A stretch of DNA of 64,000 bases from Macrotrachela quadricornifera (GCA_022393335.1 JAJEKB010021383.1:1462633-1526632); one strand, 5' to 3'; counted from the stretch's first letter, positions 36,423 through 50,200 are shown. Numbers and translations are program-made. Notes: a model not told the origin generated them from the letters alone.

Positions 36423-39400
36423 TCAATTGATAATTATCTCCTTTAAACTTACATCATTTCGAAGATCTTTAATTGCTGTTTTAAATTCATTACGTAATTG
36501 TACTATTGCATCTTTCTCTTTTCGAACATTATTACCAGCTAATTCTATATTATCCACTGATTTTATTCCTGATTCTCGCAAAGAAACTTCATTCTCCATA
36601 ACCATTCTAAAACGAATAAAACATCATATAAAAAAATAAACTTTTATTTTCTTCTACTTGTCAATTTTAGTTAATGCTTCACGTTGTGCATAAGCATAAG
36701 TTGATGCACTTTCAAATTCTTGCCATACAAGTTCAAGTTCCGGTTGAACAGCAATCACTTCTAAAATAAATAAAAAATTATAATTTATAATAATATTCTA
36801 CAATAACTTACTAAATACACGTTCTAATGGATTGACATAATTATAACGTACTCGAAGATACCATTGATAAAACATTTTTATTAAAGCAATTATATCAAAT
36901 ATAGTACTAAAAGGAATAAATAATGGTGGTCGATCATAATATTCTCGAACAACTGCATATTGTTGAAAATTCCAAATATCTGCTTGAACTGATTGAACAT
37001 CCTGAAAGCTTTTACTATATAACAAAAAAGAAATCTAATAATCAATAGAAACTATTTAAAAAAACAAAGCACAGTAACTTACTTAAACATTGCAATTAAC
37101 AAATTAACAAGAAGAATATTTATTAAAAGCATATGAAAAGCAAGTAAAATATGTGTAGCAATACTTGAACTAATATATGTCGATTCTAAAATAATAATTA
37201 ATTAATAATTAATAAAATTATTTATATTATATACATACCATCTAATCCTTGTAATTCACCTGATATGTTTGTATAAAGTAAATAATAAACAGGATAAAAA
37301 ACATAACGAAGTACATCACGTCCATTAAATTCAAAGTCACCATAATAAGCCATTGATCGTGAAGCAACACCATATGCTGTCATAACAATAGCAATTAATG
37401 TAGCAAAAAATGATAAATTTTTTAACTAAAATATAATTATATCTTTTAAATATTCTTTTTTTTTCTTTATTTTTACCATCTTTCCAATTGAAACTAAATG
37501 TGGTCCAAGAAATGGATTTATAATAATAAATGAAAGAGATCGCATCCACCAAAGCCATAAATCATATCCCATTATAATCCTATTTAAAAAAAGCAAACAC
37601 TCTGATAATTATTTCCTTTCTTTGAATGGATCTACGACAATTAATCTCAATATTGAGAAATAAAATTGCAAAAAAGAAGCTCTATTATACAAAGAACCAC
37701 TATCTGCCCTATTTATGCCATACTCTCATTAAGATACGATCATAGAACGTCGATCAAGAAGAAGAAAAAAATATTTATATAACTAGAAGGAAGAGGGCAT
37801 GTTTTCTAATAAGAGATCCCTCTTGCTGTTATACTACTGTACTTTCTACTACAATGAGCCAATTCATATCTCGCAGGGCATATGAAAAAAAAAGAACATT
37901 TCCTTGGCTGAAAGTCGAAGGCTCAGATTCTCATTGGACCACAGCTACACTAAGAAAATATGTCGAACAAACATTTAATCATTGCACCTATTCGATGCAT
38001 AACCTTCCTTCTAGCAGAGGAAATTAATCATGAATTTCTATTCCTCATCTTCAATTATCTTTAGTCAAATTTTATGGAAAATATTATTAATTAATTAAAA
38101 TTCAGATTTCTATAGTTAATTTACCTAGCTGCTTGAAAACTTGCTGAATTGCCAACAGCTTGACATCGTAAAATTAATCCAATATAGAATAAAATAAATG
38201 AAATTGAACATAATTGTTTAAAAAAATATCGAAAATAATTATGACATTTGCCAAAAAATGAAAGACTATCTTGATTGAAAAACTAAATTAAAAAAAGAAA
38301 AAACCGAACATAATATAAAATTTTTAAAATAATTTCTTTTATACTTACAACACGAATTTCTTCAATTAACATACATGAAATAATTATAATTACAAGAATT
38401 TCTGTTGGATGAATTGATGGTTGATCAATTTTAATTGGATCAAAATGAAATAATAAAACATAACTAAATAAGAATAAAAAGCTCATATATTGAACCTAAA
38501 TATTCAATATATTATATATAATTATTAAAATCTATTAAATAAATCCTACATGATGATATGTAAATTTAATATGTAAAGATTGATGAAATTGCCATATTTG
38601 ATAAAATTTTTTTTTAATAGAACCATGAAAATGATTAATAGCATATGGATCACAATAATTAATCCCATAAGGTTGTAAACTAGAGAAAAATTTCTTATAT
38701 AAAAGAAAAAAATTTCATTTTTTACTCACGTTGGTTCTGTTGGTAATAGATTCTTTTCATATAAAAAAAAAAAAAACTTCAATATATATATCACATGAAA
38801 AATCTGAATTATTTCATTACTTGATTTACTGTTCGAAAACGTGCAGCAAATGGTGCAAGTAAACCTAATGTCCATGTACCAATTAATTGTCCAATATAAT
38901 ATCGTATATGAAATTGATCAGAATGTAATTTATCATACCAAATACTATTTTCTGCTTGTCTACAACAAGGATGTGAAGAAAATCTTTTACTTTGTGCATC
39001 ATCTGCTACCTAGAAAAATAAAATTCATTAAAAAAATAAAATAAAAACATATTCTTTCAAACTTGTAAACATGTTACATCACCAAACATTTCAACACGTT
39101 GTATAGTTAATATTTGTGCTATATTTGGATTATTTTTAAAACATAAATCAATACAATTAATAGCATATTGTTCAAAATAATGAATCCATTGTGTAAGATC
39201 AATTTTTTTATCACCATAAACAGCATCTGATGATTTATCACGTAAATGTGAAAGTATTTCAGTTGCTACTAAAGCACCACATATACGATCTTTCATATGA
39301 GCAATAAATACTTTTGCAACATCCATATAATTCATAACAATAGACCAAAGAAAAAGATCACGAATAATATAATCTTTTGCTAATTGTTTATATATTGTAT

Positions 39401-42400
39401 CAGTTGCAATTAATTGTCCTTGTTCAATATCATGCATTGGAGAAATAATATTTGTAAAACGTTTTATACCCATACGATCTTCTTGTTCTTCAATTTGAGA
39501 ATCATAATAAAGAGATTTCATATATCCACCAACAACATTACGAAATAAATCATTAAGATCATCTGTTGAACGAATAACTTTTCGATTTTGATCATTTTTA
39601 GTTTTAACTGCATTACGAAGTAACCAATCTTCTCGATTCTATAATAATATATATTCAAATATTAAGTTTTTTCATCGCTCTTCAATAATTGATCTTACAA
39701 CTAGTGTCCTGCAACCGGGTCGGGTACCCGGCACCCGATCCGACCCGAGAATTGATGATTAGTATTTAGCGAAACTGGTCGAATTTTAGAAGCACGAAGA
39801 CAACAACTTAGTTCTGAGTCACTTGACTCACTTGTTTTTTTGCGAAATTTTAAATGATATTTTTTTGTTGTTTATTTTATTTATTGATGATGTAATTAAA
39901 ATAATAGTATATTTTGTCGTATGAAATAAAAGTTCTAAAAGCATAGTATGGCTTTGAAAAGCCCTGCTAAATATCAATTACTTTCGGGTCGGGTCCGGGT
40001 GCGAAAAGTCGTACCCGTGCAGGACACTAGTTTACACTATGACGTTTGACGGAGATATTGGCAAAGCAAGAGTCAAAAATAGCTCATTCTATATATTTAA
40101 TTTATTTTTCATTTGAAAGAATCTTAAGCTATCTTTATTATATTTATATATTATGTATACATACGATAGCTTCTTCAGTATATAATAATGCTATAAATTC
40201 GCTATAACGTTTATTATTTTTATTATTATCTCTTGCAGCAAATGGATTTAATTGTGGATGAAAAAAAAATTCATCTAATTCAAAACCAAGTTGAATAAAA
40301 TAATGAATAAATTTATGTCGTTGTTTTGTTAATGCACGACAGAAAATGGTTTTTTTGTCATATATATTATCAAGAGAATCTTGAACAATCCATTCTTTTG
40401 CTGTATTTATACAATCCCAATCAATTGCTAATTCAAGTAAATAATCAAGATGTGTTACATATCGATGAGTTTTATTTGAATTTGATATTTGTCGTTTAAT
40501 TTTACTTTCTACAGCTATATATATATAAATTATAGATTTTTCCTTTTTTTATAGAATAAAAATAAAATTCTTACATTTACATATACTTCGAAGTATTGTT
40601 TCAGATAATTTTTCACCTTTATTTAAATTAAATACACTAATTTTTGAACGAACTGTTGGTTGTAAACAATATAAAATCATAAGAATTATTTCATTACTAA
40701 CTTTTTTTAAATTATTTAATTTAATATCTTTTGTTGAACGATAACTATCAATTCCATTTATTGCTTGAATTAATTCATCATTCATAGAATTATAATATTT
40801 ATCAAATTTTATACGTAATCTAAACAATTAGAATAACAATAATCAATGTACCTAAAATAGTTATGTCTTGTTAAAATCTCAATGATCAGTTCTCATCTTC
40901 ATACTTTTTTTAGTTCAGATACTATTGTCTACTGAGAAATAGTTTGTAAAATGGAGTCGTTTAATACATGTTGACAATGGTGAAGAAAATGTATAGATGA
41001 AATGAGATTTCATTCAATATGTTCTAATTTCAGAAAGATCTCTTCGTGTTTGTATACATGTCACGTTAGTTACTTCGTATAAATGTAGGAACGCTTTTTT
41101 TATATAAAAACATTTAAAAAGTTTTATCAGAACACTTTTTATAGAGAATTTTTTCATAGGTTGACGACTTTAACCCAGTGTACATTCAGCAGTTGATGAA
41201 AGTTGTAATTTCAGTTATATAAATAATATATATTTTACATACCGATTTCGATTAATTCGATTTGAATCATCAGATTGTGTGAATTGAAGATTAGCGGTAT
41301 TTAGAAGTGATTCTCGTCGTTTAAATGTTTCATTTAACGTTAAACGTGTATCACTTTCATCATCAATATCAATAGGTGTTGTCCAATTAATATCAAGATC
41401 CATTTCTTGTGTTCGTAACAACCATCGAACAATATAATCAGCAATACGACCGGTATTCTAAATATTTTTCATAATAAAATTTATTATTACTTCTCATACA
41501 ACGAATACTGGATCATTTCTAGTAGTGAACCAGCACAACTGACGATTGACTGTGATTTACGGGAAAAAAACCTGCGGTTCAACGATAATCTATCGGTGGA
41601 CTATATATATAGTAGAAAGTGCTATGGGGGTATCCGAAAAACACACCTGCTACTAGTATGTCCGAGGAACTTTCCAGTATTACAGTATCTTAAAGTGCTT
41701 TCGAGGTACGTGTAAGGTACTTGCTGGAAAGCGTTTAGTAAACGGATACTTGAAGGTACTGATCAAATACTCAACTGAGCACCATTACACAGTATTTTCA
41801 AGTATCCTGTTATCAAAATTGCAGTATGTTGATGATCAAACATAACCCTAGACTTTTTTCATCATTGTTTCTCTCAAAAAAATTTAAGACATTTTTCGAT
41901 TTTACTTAATTTACTATTTGCAATTCTGAAAACTAAAACAGGTTAAATGTCGGTATCTGGTCGAACTTGAGTTGATCTGATCTCTATCAGACTACTTCAA
42001 GGTAGTCTTTTCTCAGTTTACTATCTAGATCGGCATATTCTCGATTAGTTGAATAGTCAAGAAATAATCTAAAAAAAAGGTTAGTATTCGATTTGTATCA
42101 TATGAGTTTTTATTAATAATAAAATTAACTTACATTAATAATTATAATTGGAATATTTCTACGAAGATCATTATAAATTGATCTAACAGAATCTTCACCA
42201 CCTTCAAATAAAAGTGTGACACTTGGAACTAAAAATAATTAAATTATTGTTTTTTAAAAAAAAAAAGGAAATTAATCTATACCTGGTAATACTTGTTTTG
42301 TACGTCCATTAGCAATAGTTTTTACTAAACGAGTACGATAATCACCTATATTATAATATCGAAGTGTGCCATCATCAAGTAATATAAAATGTGTATGATT

Positions 42401-43454
42401 CATTTCTAGATTTTGTTCACCAGATTTCCATTGATTTATATTTTTCTATGATAAAAATAAAAATTTAATTATCAAATTGTTTTTTTTTCAATCACATCTA
42501 ATAGATTTTCAATTTAGTTAATGTTCCATGAATAGAATGTTATTTGTTGCAAAGAAAAGAAAAGAAAAAAAAATATATATATATAAATTTACTAAATTTT
42601 GTTCTTGAGAAGAAGATAAATTATTTGGTAATTCAATATGTTCGAATCGTTGAAAATCATTTAGATTTTTAACACAACCATAATTACATATACCAATAGC
42701 TATTGTTTTATCTTGTGGTTTAGTTAATTTTCTTTTACGAATAGCTTGTCCAATAAGTTGTACAATACCAACATTCATTCCATTTGTAAATAACCAAGTA
42801 TCTAAATAAAATAATTATTTAAATAAACAAAAACAAAAAATAAATTCTTACTTGATTTACTAATAAATTTAACAAGATCATCAAGAAAATTAATTTCTAA
42901 TTTTCCTCGTAATTTAAAATATTTATGTCCACCTGTTACTTGCATTAAAAGTGCAGGTGAAGAAATATGCCAAATATCAAGTAATATTGTTTCAAATATA
43001 GATGGATCACTTTCAATATCACATCGAACATACTATTTTATATAAAAAATAAATAATAAAATTTAATTATCTTATTTCATACCGGTGCTCCATTAATTAA
43101 AGAAACACCTTGTTCTTTTGTTGGATCTTTAATTGTATGAATATTTTGTTGCCATTTTTCATTCGGTTTTAATTGATCATTTATATTAAAATGTTCATAT
43201 TTAGTTCGATTACAATGACATAATTTACCATTTGGACTATAATAAATGATTAGATTTTCTAGATATTTATATATATATATATTAATACCTGTCAGGAAGA
43301 AAACTAACACATCGACGACGATTAATAGGAATTAAATTAAATGCAGCATCATATTCAGCTGGATTCTATAGAAATAATATTTAAATAACAATGAAAAATA
43401 AATAAGAATAAAATTCTAGCATACATATTTACGTTCGGCTTTATTTCTTGCCAT
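36423..43454 (-). CDS. TRPM-type transient receptor potential cation channel
   Basis: 22 exons by hand, phases consistent, 1274 residues: 43454-43425, 43365-43289, 43236-43083, 43032-42852, 42801-42593, 42445-42283, 42228-42134, 41457-41243, 40819-40575, 40514-40165, 39638-39063, 39009-38821, 38752-38730, 38679-38550, 38495-38349, 38282-38125, 37579-37477, 37425-37239, 37185-37083, 37014-36812, 36760-36658, 36606-36423. Landmarks in TRPM order: N-terminal homology region (LLMQVTGG, MNHTHFILLDDGT, VTLLFEGGEDSV), RDLFLW..V region, GDVTCLQ, CC near the membrane domain, six membrane segments, pore exon, then NILLVNLLIAMFNKSFQDV and DIWNFQQY (S6/TRP box), and a short coiled coil. No C-terminal kinase or Nudix domain. 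Non-selective Ca/Na channel by family; stimulus unknown. Two in-frame upstream exons (43774-43670, 43578-43556) could extend the N-terminus. Confidence 0.9.
37793..38020 (+). repeat. Dispersed repeat copy in TRPM intron 16, lacking the intron-like insert
   Basis: This is a close copy of 26739-27040 (shared GAAAGTCGAAGGCTCAGATT, TCGAACAAACATTTAATCAT), without the GTTAGG...CTACAG segment. It lies in the 545-bp intron 37580-38124, antisense to the channel gene. Most other introns of this gene are under 100 bp, so the insertion probably explains the intron's size. Confidence 0.8.
39701..40030. mobile_element. hAT-like MITE in TRPM intron 10
   Basis: Perfect 13-bp terminal inverted repeats CTAGTGTCCTGCA and TGCAGGACACTAG bound a 330-bp element. 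Sub-terminal runs GGGTCGGGTACCCGG and TCGGGTCGGGTCCGGGTGCG give it GC-rich ends in an AT-rich surround. 'TAGTG..' ends with such CGGGT arms are common in hAT-type MITEs. Flanks share TTACA but do not give a clean 8-bp duplication. No coding capacity. It lies in intron 39639-40164. Confidence 0.75.
41480..42060. other. Unusual insert in TRPM intron 7
   Basis: Intron 41458-42133 is 676 bp, far above the gene's usual intron size. It contains G/C-richer text unlike the flanks (GCTATGGGGGTATCCGAAAA, TGTCCGAGGAACTTTCCAG, TTTCGAGGTACGTGTAAGG). It is probably an old transposon fragment. No terminal repeats or frame were identified. Confidence 0.35.
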
Positions 43455-44097
43455 AAATTTTTGACTTTAAAATTTCATTTTAGATTAAAAAAAATAAGTA
43501 TAGTTATTTAAGAAAATAACTTTTTCTTTCTTAAAGAACAAATAAAGAATATTACCCATAGTAACTCTTGTTCGCAATCTGTTACAATTAAGAAAATGAA
43601 AGTATTGTAGCATGTGATTCTCATGAAAATAATTTCTTTGTTTCTATATCGACACAATATTAGTATTACTTCACATAAAAATTTGAGAAACGCGTTTTCT
43701 TTTTCTTCTTCTTCTTCTTCATAATCAACGAGTGTTAACTTCCTTTTTTTTCTTCTTTTCTGTGATGAATACATAAAAAAACATGACTTGTTCTCTACAT
43801 TATTATATATTTATATATAATAAAATTTCTTCTCAAGCAGTTTTGTAACAATAACAACAATTTTATTTAAATTTGGAGGGTAACCAGCAAGTATACCAGA
43901 TTATAGACTTTGATTCTTAATTCTTAGAAAGATCTGTACGAAAATGAAATATTAAACAAATTGATAAATCAATTTCTTATGTTAAAAGGCAATATTCTCG
44001 TATTTTCTTTTCATGTATTTCAATTAAAATTTTGCTATAAAGAGAAATAATTGATTTTATTTATTTAAATCAACATAAACAAACACACACAAACACA
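43455..44097. other. Spacer between TRPM and neprilysin genes, with possible 5' TRPM exons
   Basis: Minus strand 43774-43670 opens with ATG and encodes a basic then acidic segment (SQKRRKKRK, DYEEEEEEKENAF), ending at a GTAATA donor in phase 0. A 23-nt exon 43578-43556 follows (phase 2). Then an acceptor before 43464 joins in phase to the TRPM first ATG. If used, the channel gains 46 residues. The acceptor at 43465 is weak. Otherwise no feature. Confidence 0.35.
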
Positions 44098-47000
44098 CTA
44101 CCAAACAGTACATTTGTTCACACGACTACTTCCTTGACCAGGTTTACAGCCAAATACACGATCGAATTCAACAAAATTTGATAATGGACCAAGAACTCTG
44201 AAAAATAAATGATTATTTATTAATTAAAATAAAAATAATAGAATATAAATACCTAAATCGTGGAATAGAATGAACATCTGTTAAAACTCTATTTAAAGCA
44301 TATGCATCAGTAAATTTTGCACACCATCCATGAGCATATCCAATAAAAAATAATTGTTCTTCAGAATATTTATTTAAACCTGGTAATCTTCTGTCTATAT
44401 TTGGATTTTCTCTAACCCAATTTTGATAAGCCTACAATATAAATATATATAAGTATTTCAATATATAAATATAATTAATTTACATAAAATGAACTTTTAA
44501 TTCCACCATTATCAGCAATATTTTCTCCTTGTGTTTGAACACCATTTATCTAAAAGAAAATAATTTTATTTTTTAATTAAATAAATAAAATTCGAAATAA
44601 AACGAACCTTCTCATGAATTTGATCTACTGTATAGTTACTATATTGATCAATAATACATTGTTTTCGTTCATTAAATTGATTTATTGTACTATTTGTCCA
44701 CCATGGAATTTTATTTCCATCTTTATCATATTGACGACCATCATCATCAAATCCATGTGTTATTTCGTGACCAATAACCATACCAATACCTAAATCAAAG
44801 ATTAATTTTCAATCAATTAAAACTTAACTACTACATACCACCATAGTTCAAATATCTAAAAGAAAATAACACAAAAATTTAGATAGAATTTTAAAAAACA
44901 AAATAAATATTTACTTTGGTGCATTTTTATTAAAATATGGCATTTGTAAAATACCAGCTGGGAAAGCTAAAAAAATTCAAAGAAGAATTTTTTCGAATAT
45001 TTTTCTGATAAAAAAATCTTACATATAGCATTTGTTGATGGTTCATAAAAAGCATTAACTACAGTTGGAGGAAGATCACCCCAAGCACGATGATCAACAA
45101 CTTCACGAAGTTGACGAAAATCTTCTTGAGCTTTAATTCGTTGCATTTGAAGAACATTTGAAATATATGACGTATGAAAGACATACTACAATTAATAAAT
45201 AATCGAATTTCATCTTGTTTTTTTTTTTTTAAATTAAATGATATTCTTACTTGAGCATACATTTTTTCTAATTGTGTTGTATTATCACTAGCTACATAAT
45301 CTGGATAACCAATATTTTCATAGATAGCTTGAAGCTATATAAAGAAAAGAAACAAAAAAAAAATCAATTATTTTATTTTTTTTTTTAAATTTTACTTTAT
45401 CAACAGCTTTAGCTTTTGAAACATCATCCATCCATGTTGCATTTTCAAGCATAACGTTCATTGAATTTCGAATATTTTTAATAATATCTTTTGATTGATT
45501 ACGTGCATCTTCATTAAAATAATTTTGAACATAAAGTCTTGATACAGCAAAACCCATATTATCATTAACATAATTAGCACATGTTGTTGAACGTGTTGGT
45601 TCAGCACTAGTGCCTTTGAATACTCGATCAAATTGTTCACGTGTACTTCGAATTCGTTTTGGCATATTACTTGCACGATTCATCATAAAACGCCATATTA
45701 AATAATTTTGTACAACACGTTGTGGACTTTCTGCAAGAATATTTGAAACATTTACTAAATAAGCAACTTCACTAACAGCTACAACATCGGAATTCATTAA
45801 TGTTACATTGCCAATAAGATATGATTGACTTAAATAATTAGTAAAATCAAACTATAAAAATTTCATAATTAATTTTTTTTTTTGTTAAATTAAAACTTAC
45901 ATTAGATTGAAATGAACTTGAAAGATTACCAACAGTTGTTCGAATAGTTTCATTTTCACGAAGACGTTGTTCTGATTCACTCCAATGATACTAAATTAAA
46001 TAAAATATTACAAAAAATATTAATAAACAAAAAATTTTACTTGAGAAATATTTTTCTCTAATAAATACATTGCTGCAACATCACTATCAATTGATGTTGT
46101 AACATTTGTTAATGCTCGAGCTAAATCACCCATAAATTGACGATAAGCTGCAGTAATATCTGTTTCATTTTCATAATATTTTGTTTCTTGTAATCCAAGA
46201 CTACCTTGTCCAAGCTGAAATAATATTATTTAAAAAAAAAAAAGAATAGATATATTTTATTTACTTCAATATCATAAACTGATGAATTTTCTTGATTAGT
46301 TGCTGTAACAACACTAAATATTATTTCATTATCATATTTACGTAATTTAAGTAAAAGATCTGATAAATTAAAACTTGGAGGAACCCATAATGAACCTTCT
46401 AAAATAGGCCATCCACCAAATTCATTTTTAACAATTGAAAGTACAGCTTCAACACCATCTGCTTCGATAGCAGCTTCATCAATACATGATTCATATAAAT
46501 TACGAGCATTTATAATTGCATTTGGTTCAACAGTTCCATTTGGTGTTGTTGCAGATAAAAGATCTTATAGAAATAGAATTAATAATAAATAAAAAAATAA
46601 AAAATTATATTTTATATTATACCAATTATATTTGAATCTAATTGTGTATCCAAAAGATTAAAAATATTTTGAACACCACCTAAACAATAAATGTAAAAAT
46701 TTTTTTTTTATTGAAAAAAATCTGAATTTACTATCTTCTGGAATGCGTGCACTTTTTAACCATGCTCCACAAGCAAAATCATAAAAATCTTCACAAGGAT
46801 TAACTGTTTCATCAATTGAATCCAATAAATAATCCGCTATAATTATTAATTCATATAGATAATTTTTAAGCAAAAAAAAATATACAATACATACCTGCTT
46901 TAATACAATATGGTGTTAAACATAGATTATCGACTAAAAAAGAAATTAAATTTATAATTTTAGATTAAATTAAAATGAAAAAGAGGATGAATGGCAATAC

Positions 47001-47292
47001 CAATAGGTGCTGTTGTTGTTGTTACTGTTGCTGTTGTTGTTGATAATGTTGTTACCGTTGGTGCTACTGTTGTTGTTGGTGATGTTGAATTTTTGTGTTT
47101 TGCAACAGCGAATAAAACAGCAAAAACAATTGTAGTAGCAAGAAGAATAGCAACCAGAACAGCAAGCCATCGATTATAACTGCGTGGACGATCCTTTAGT
47201 AGTAAATTTGATTCTTGACTAAATAGATTTCATTATGATTTATTTTAATTAGATAATAATACATACTTTACAGAGTTGTTGTCTCGCATCAT
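44098..47292 (-). CDS. Neprilysin-like zinc metallopeptidase (M13), type II membrane protein
   Basis: 17 exons by hand: 47292-47267, 47218-47001, 46933-46895, 46836-46732, 46679-46623, 46563-46265, 46214-46041, 45990-45901, 45851-45396, 45334-45251, 45185-45023, 44966-44915, 44855-44839, 44789-44608, 44549-44484, 44431-44253, 44197-44098. Phases agree, giving 768 residues, close to the family's usual 750. Order: short cytosolic tail, membrane anchor ([20 protein letters not shown]), Thr-rich stalk, CLTPYCI and [17 protein letters not shown] substrate-binding motif, zinc site HEITH (601-605) with third ligand in ENIAD (E663, D667), and C-terminal CTVW. Active-site residues are present, so it should be an active ectopeptidase cleaving small peptides. 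Exon 13 is only 17 nt. The Thr-rich stalk is longer than in vertebrate neprilysin. Confidence 0.95.
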
Positions 47293-50200
47293 AGCAACTC
47301 AAAGTTAATCTAAAATATAAATTTGAATTGATAATTTTTCACTTAAAAAGAAGCAAAAAAGTCAACTTTAATCCAAAAGAAAAACATACGAATGATACAA
47401 AATGGTAGTAAAATTTGTTTTATATAATGATAAAATGTATAAAAAAGAATATATTCATTATCATGATTATAATGCAAATTCTACATTTGATAAGATATCT
47501 TTGATTCATCATTTCTCTTTCTGTACTTTGCTCTTGTCATTATTGCATATTACCTTGAGAATATTATAAAAATGATAAAGATAAAGAAAAGATGAATTTT
47601 TCTTTATAAGTGGTTAAACAGTTCGCTTGTAAAGTAACTGGATACACATGCAGTAAGAAAATTTTTTTCTGATCATTGATCTTTAATATCATCATTTCGG
47701 TACATTATATGCGTCATGTATGTTTGCTAGAAAATTATGCAAAGATTATATAATATTCAGAAGTGTCTAAATTACCATAAAAAATAAAATGAAAAGATGA
47801 ACTACTAATTAGTAAATTTGAATCAGAAACAATCATTTTATTTTCTTCTTTCGATATCATCTCATTTTTATTATTCAATTTTGTCGAATGAGAACTATTG
47901 TTCTTTTCGTTTTTTCTTGTTCAAACGAACTTTGAAGAATTTATTCATTTTCATACTATTTTATACAAACAGAAGAAAATACCGCGTTGAAAGGCAACGA
48001 AGAAGATAAAACCGTTTTATTTTTTATCATTTAAATTAGTTAAATTATGAAATATTGAATGCTATTGATTTATTATAATATTCGAGTGTATCTAAGAAAT
48101 CGACTAGAGGATTTTATAGATCGTACTGTGTCACATTGCTCCATGATACATCCATTTTGACATATACTAATTGACTTTTTATACTTATGAGAAAANNNNN
48201 NNNNNCCGTAATAAGCTATCGAATCAGTTGAAATATATACAAAACAATGGATAGAGCATTATTTATGTGTCATCCATTATTATATCATTTTCTCTCCTTG
48301 CATACTTGTATTTGTATATTAAAACTCTGAAATCTTATTCAAACATATGGTTTTTTTATCACCAGTATTATAAGTGAAGAAGTTATCTTTTGACAACTGA
48401 TGTCGAAGTTTAATAATGGTTATCAAAAGAAAAAGAATATGACAATGTTGACTGTTGAAGTCGATATAAAAATGCTTATAATTATCATCGACATCAACGC
48501 AACGAACAGCAATACTAGAATAAATGTCAACTTCTGTTTTACCAATGAAATAATCATGAAACATAATATGAGTGGGGTTTGTATCTGAGATGGAGACCGA
48601 CAAGAGAAGATCTCCAAGTTACTGAGATCAATTTAATAAAAATTTCCAGGCAAAATACTTCCACTATCCGATGAATATATACATGAGATGGAATTTTTTT
48701 TCTACTAATATTAACGGATATACGACAATAAATGTCTCTCTACGTATTTCTACAATATCTCACCTAGATTATGACGCAAATATTTGAGTTTTGTTTCTTT
48801 AAAAGATAACACGTGTAATTTTTTACAGAATCTTATGAAAAGAGCTGTTGAAACAATCAACTACGAAGTCATAACCAGTCAATCTTCTAATAATCCAAAA
48901 TGGCACACTGTCAAGCGTACATTTTTTAGGAAATTAATAATTTCGTTTCTTTGAGAAAACCAGATACGAAATCCTCTCAAAATTTTACACCATTCTACTC
49001 ATAGTAATATGATAGAGAAAACGTTTTCTTTAAGTTTCCAATGAATTTGAATATGTAATCATTTTTTATTTATGATAACAAATTTAAATATATTGAAAAT
49101 ATATCATTTCAGAGTATTGCATTATTGACCAGATATACTTTTACACTTAATTGTCTGAATAGTTCTTTTCACAAGATTTTGCAGAGAATTCTACAAGTCA
49201 TCTATTGAAAAAATATGTGAGCATCAACGTTACAATTTGTGCAATATCGTGCAGAAATACATAGCACAAACACAATGATTGGAGGAAATAAAAGAATGTT
49301 CACTATGCGTGGAGAAAGAACAAAAATCGTTATCATTGGCGACAATTTTATTGCTGATCGTTGATTATGCATTAAAAAATACTTTTTTAAGACGTTACCT
49401 TTAGAAGTAATATTGATGTCTATGCAATTACTAATTATATGATTACATATTTTTTCTTTAAAATATTTTCATTGCCAGAAAAAAAATAACAACCTATAAT
49501 GGTTGAATATTACTAGCTGTGCTTGCTGGAATCTACATTCATTTACATATGATATATTTAGTAAAAATTTCATCATAAGTACTGAGACCTGTTCAATCAG
49601 ACAAATAATCGATTAATAACAAACAATCTTTGGAAATGAAGAGTTTAGCGTTTTTTCAGTCCAATAACGAATGGATGTTTTCGTTAGTTATTCTAGACTT
49701 ATTGCATGCAATATGAATGTTATCTGCTTGCTAAAGTAGTTGTCTAATATACGATCCCAGTTTTTCTAATAATTCTTCGAAACATATAAAAATTAGTGTA
49801 GTTTGGTTTTCAGATACATCAATTATAAGCATAATCTGCCATCAGACAATCCTTCTAGAAATCAATATTATAATATAGACAAAAATATATATAATTACAT
49901 ATCTGCATCAAATAGTAACATGTTTTCATTACAACTTTATATTAAATTGATCTGAATCGATAATTGTTTCATACTTGATATTAGAATACTTGACATAGTA
50001 AACTAATGCAATTTCAGTGGAAATCTTTCCTTAAAGGATGACTAACTGAAAGGCTAACATCAATCGTATTTACATTGACGAATAAAAACTGATAAGACGC
50101 AAGATAGATTCTGAAACTGGCATTGATAGAATGCAGAGAAATGAGTAGTATTATGATTATATTTTGTTGTAACTTTTATTATATGAGAAACTGATATAAT

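Noticed and set aside
46991..47179. 62-codon Val-rich plus-strand open frame
   Set aside because: It is antisense to the membrane anchor and Thr-rich stalk exon of the neprilysin gene.
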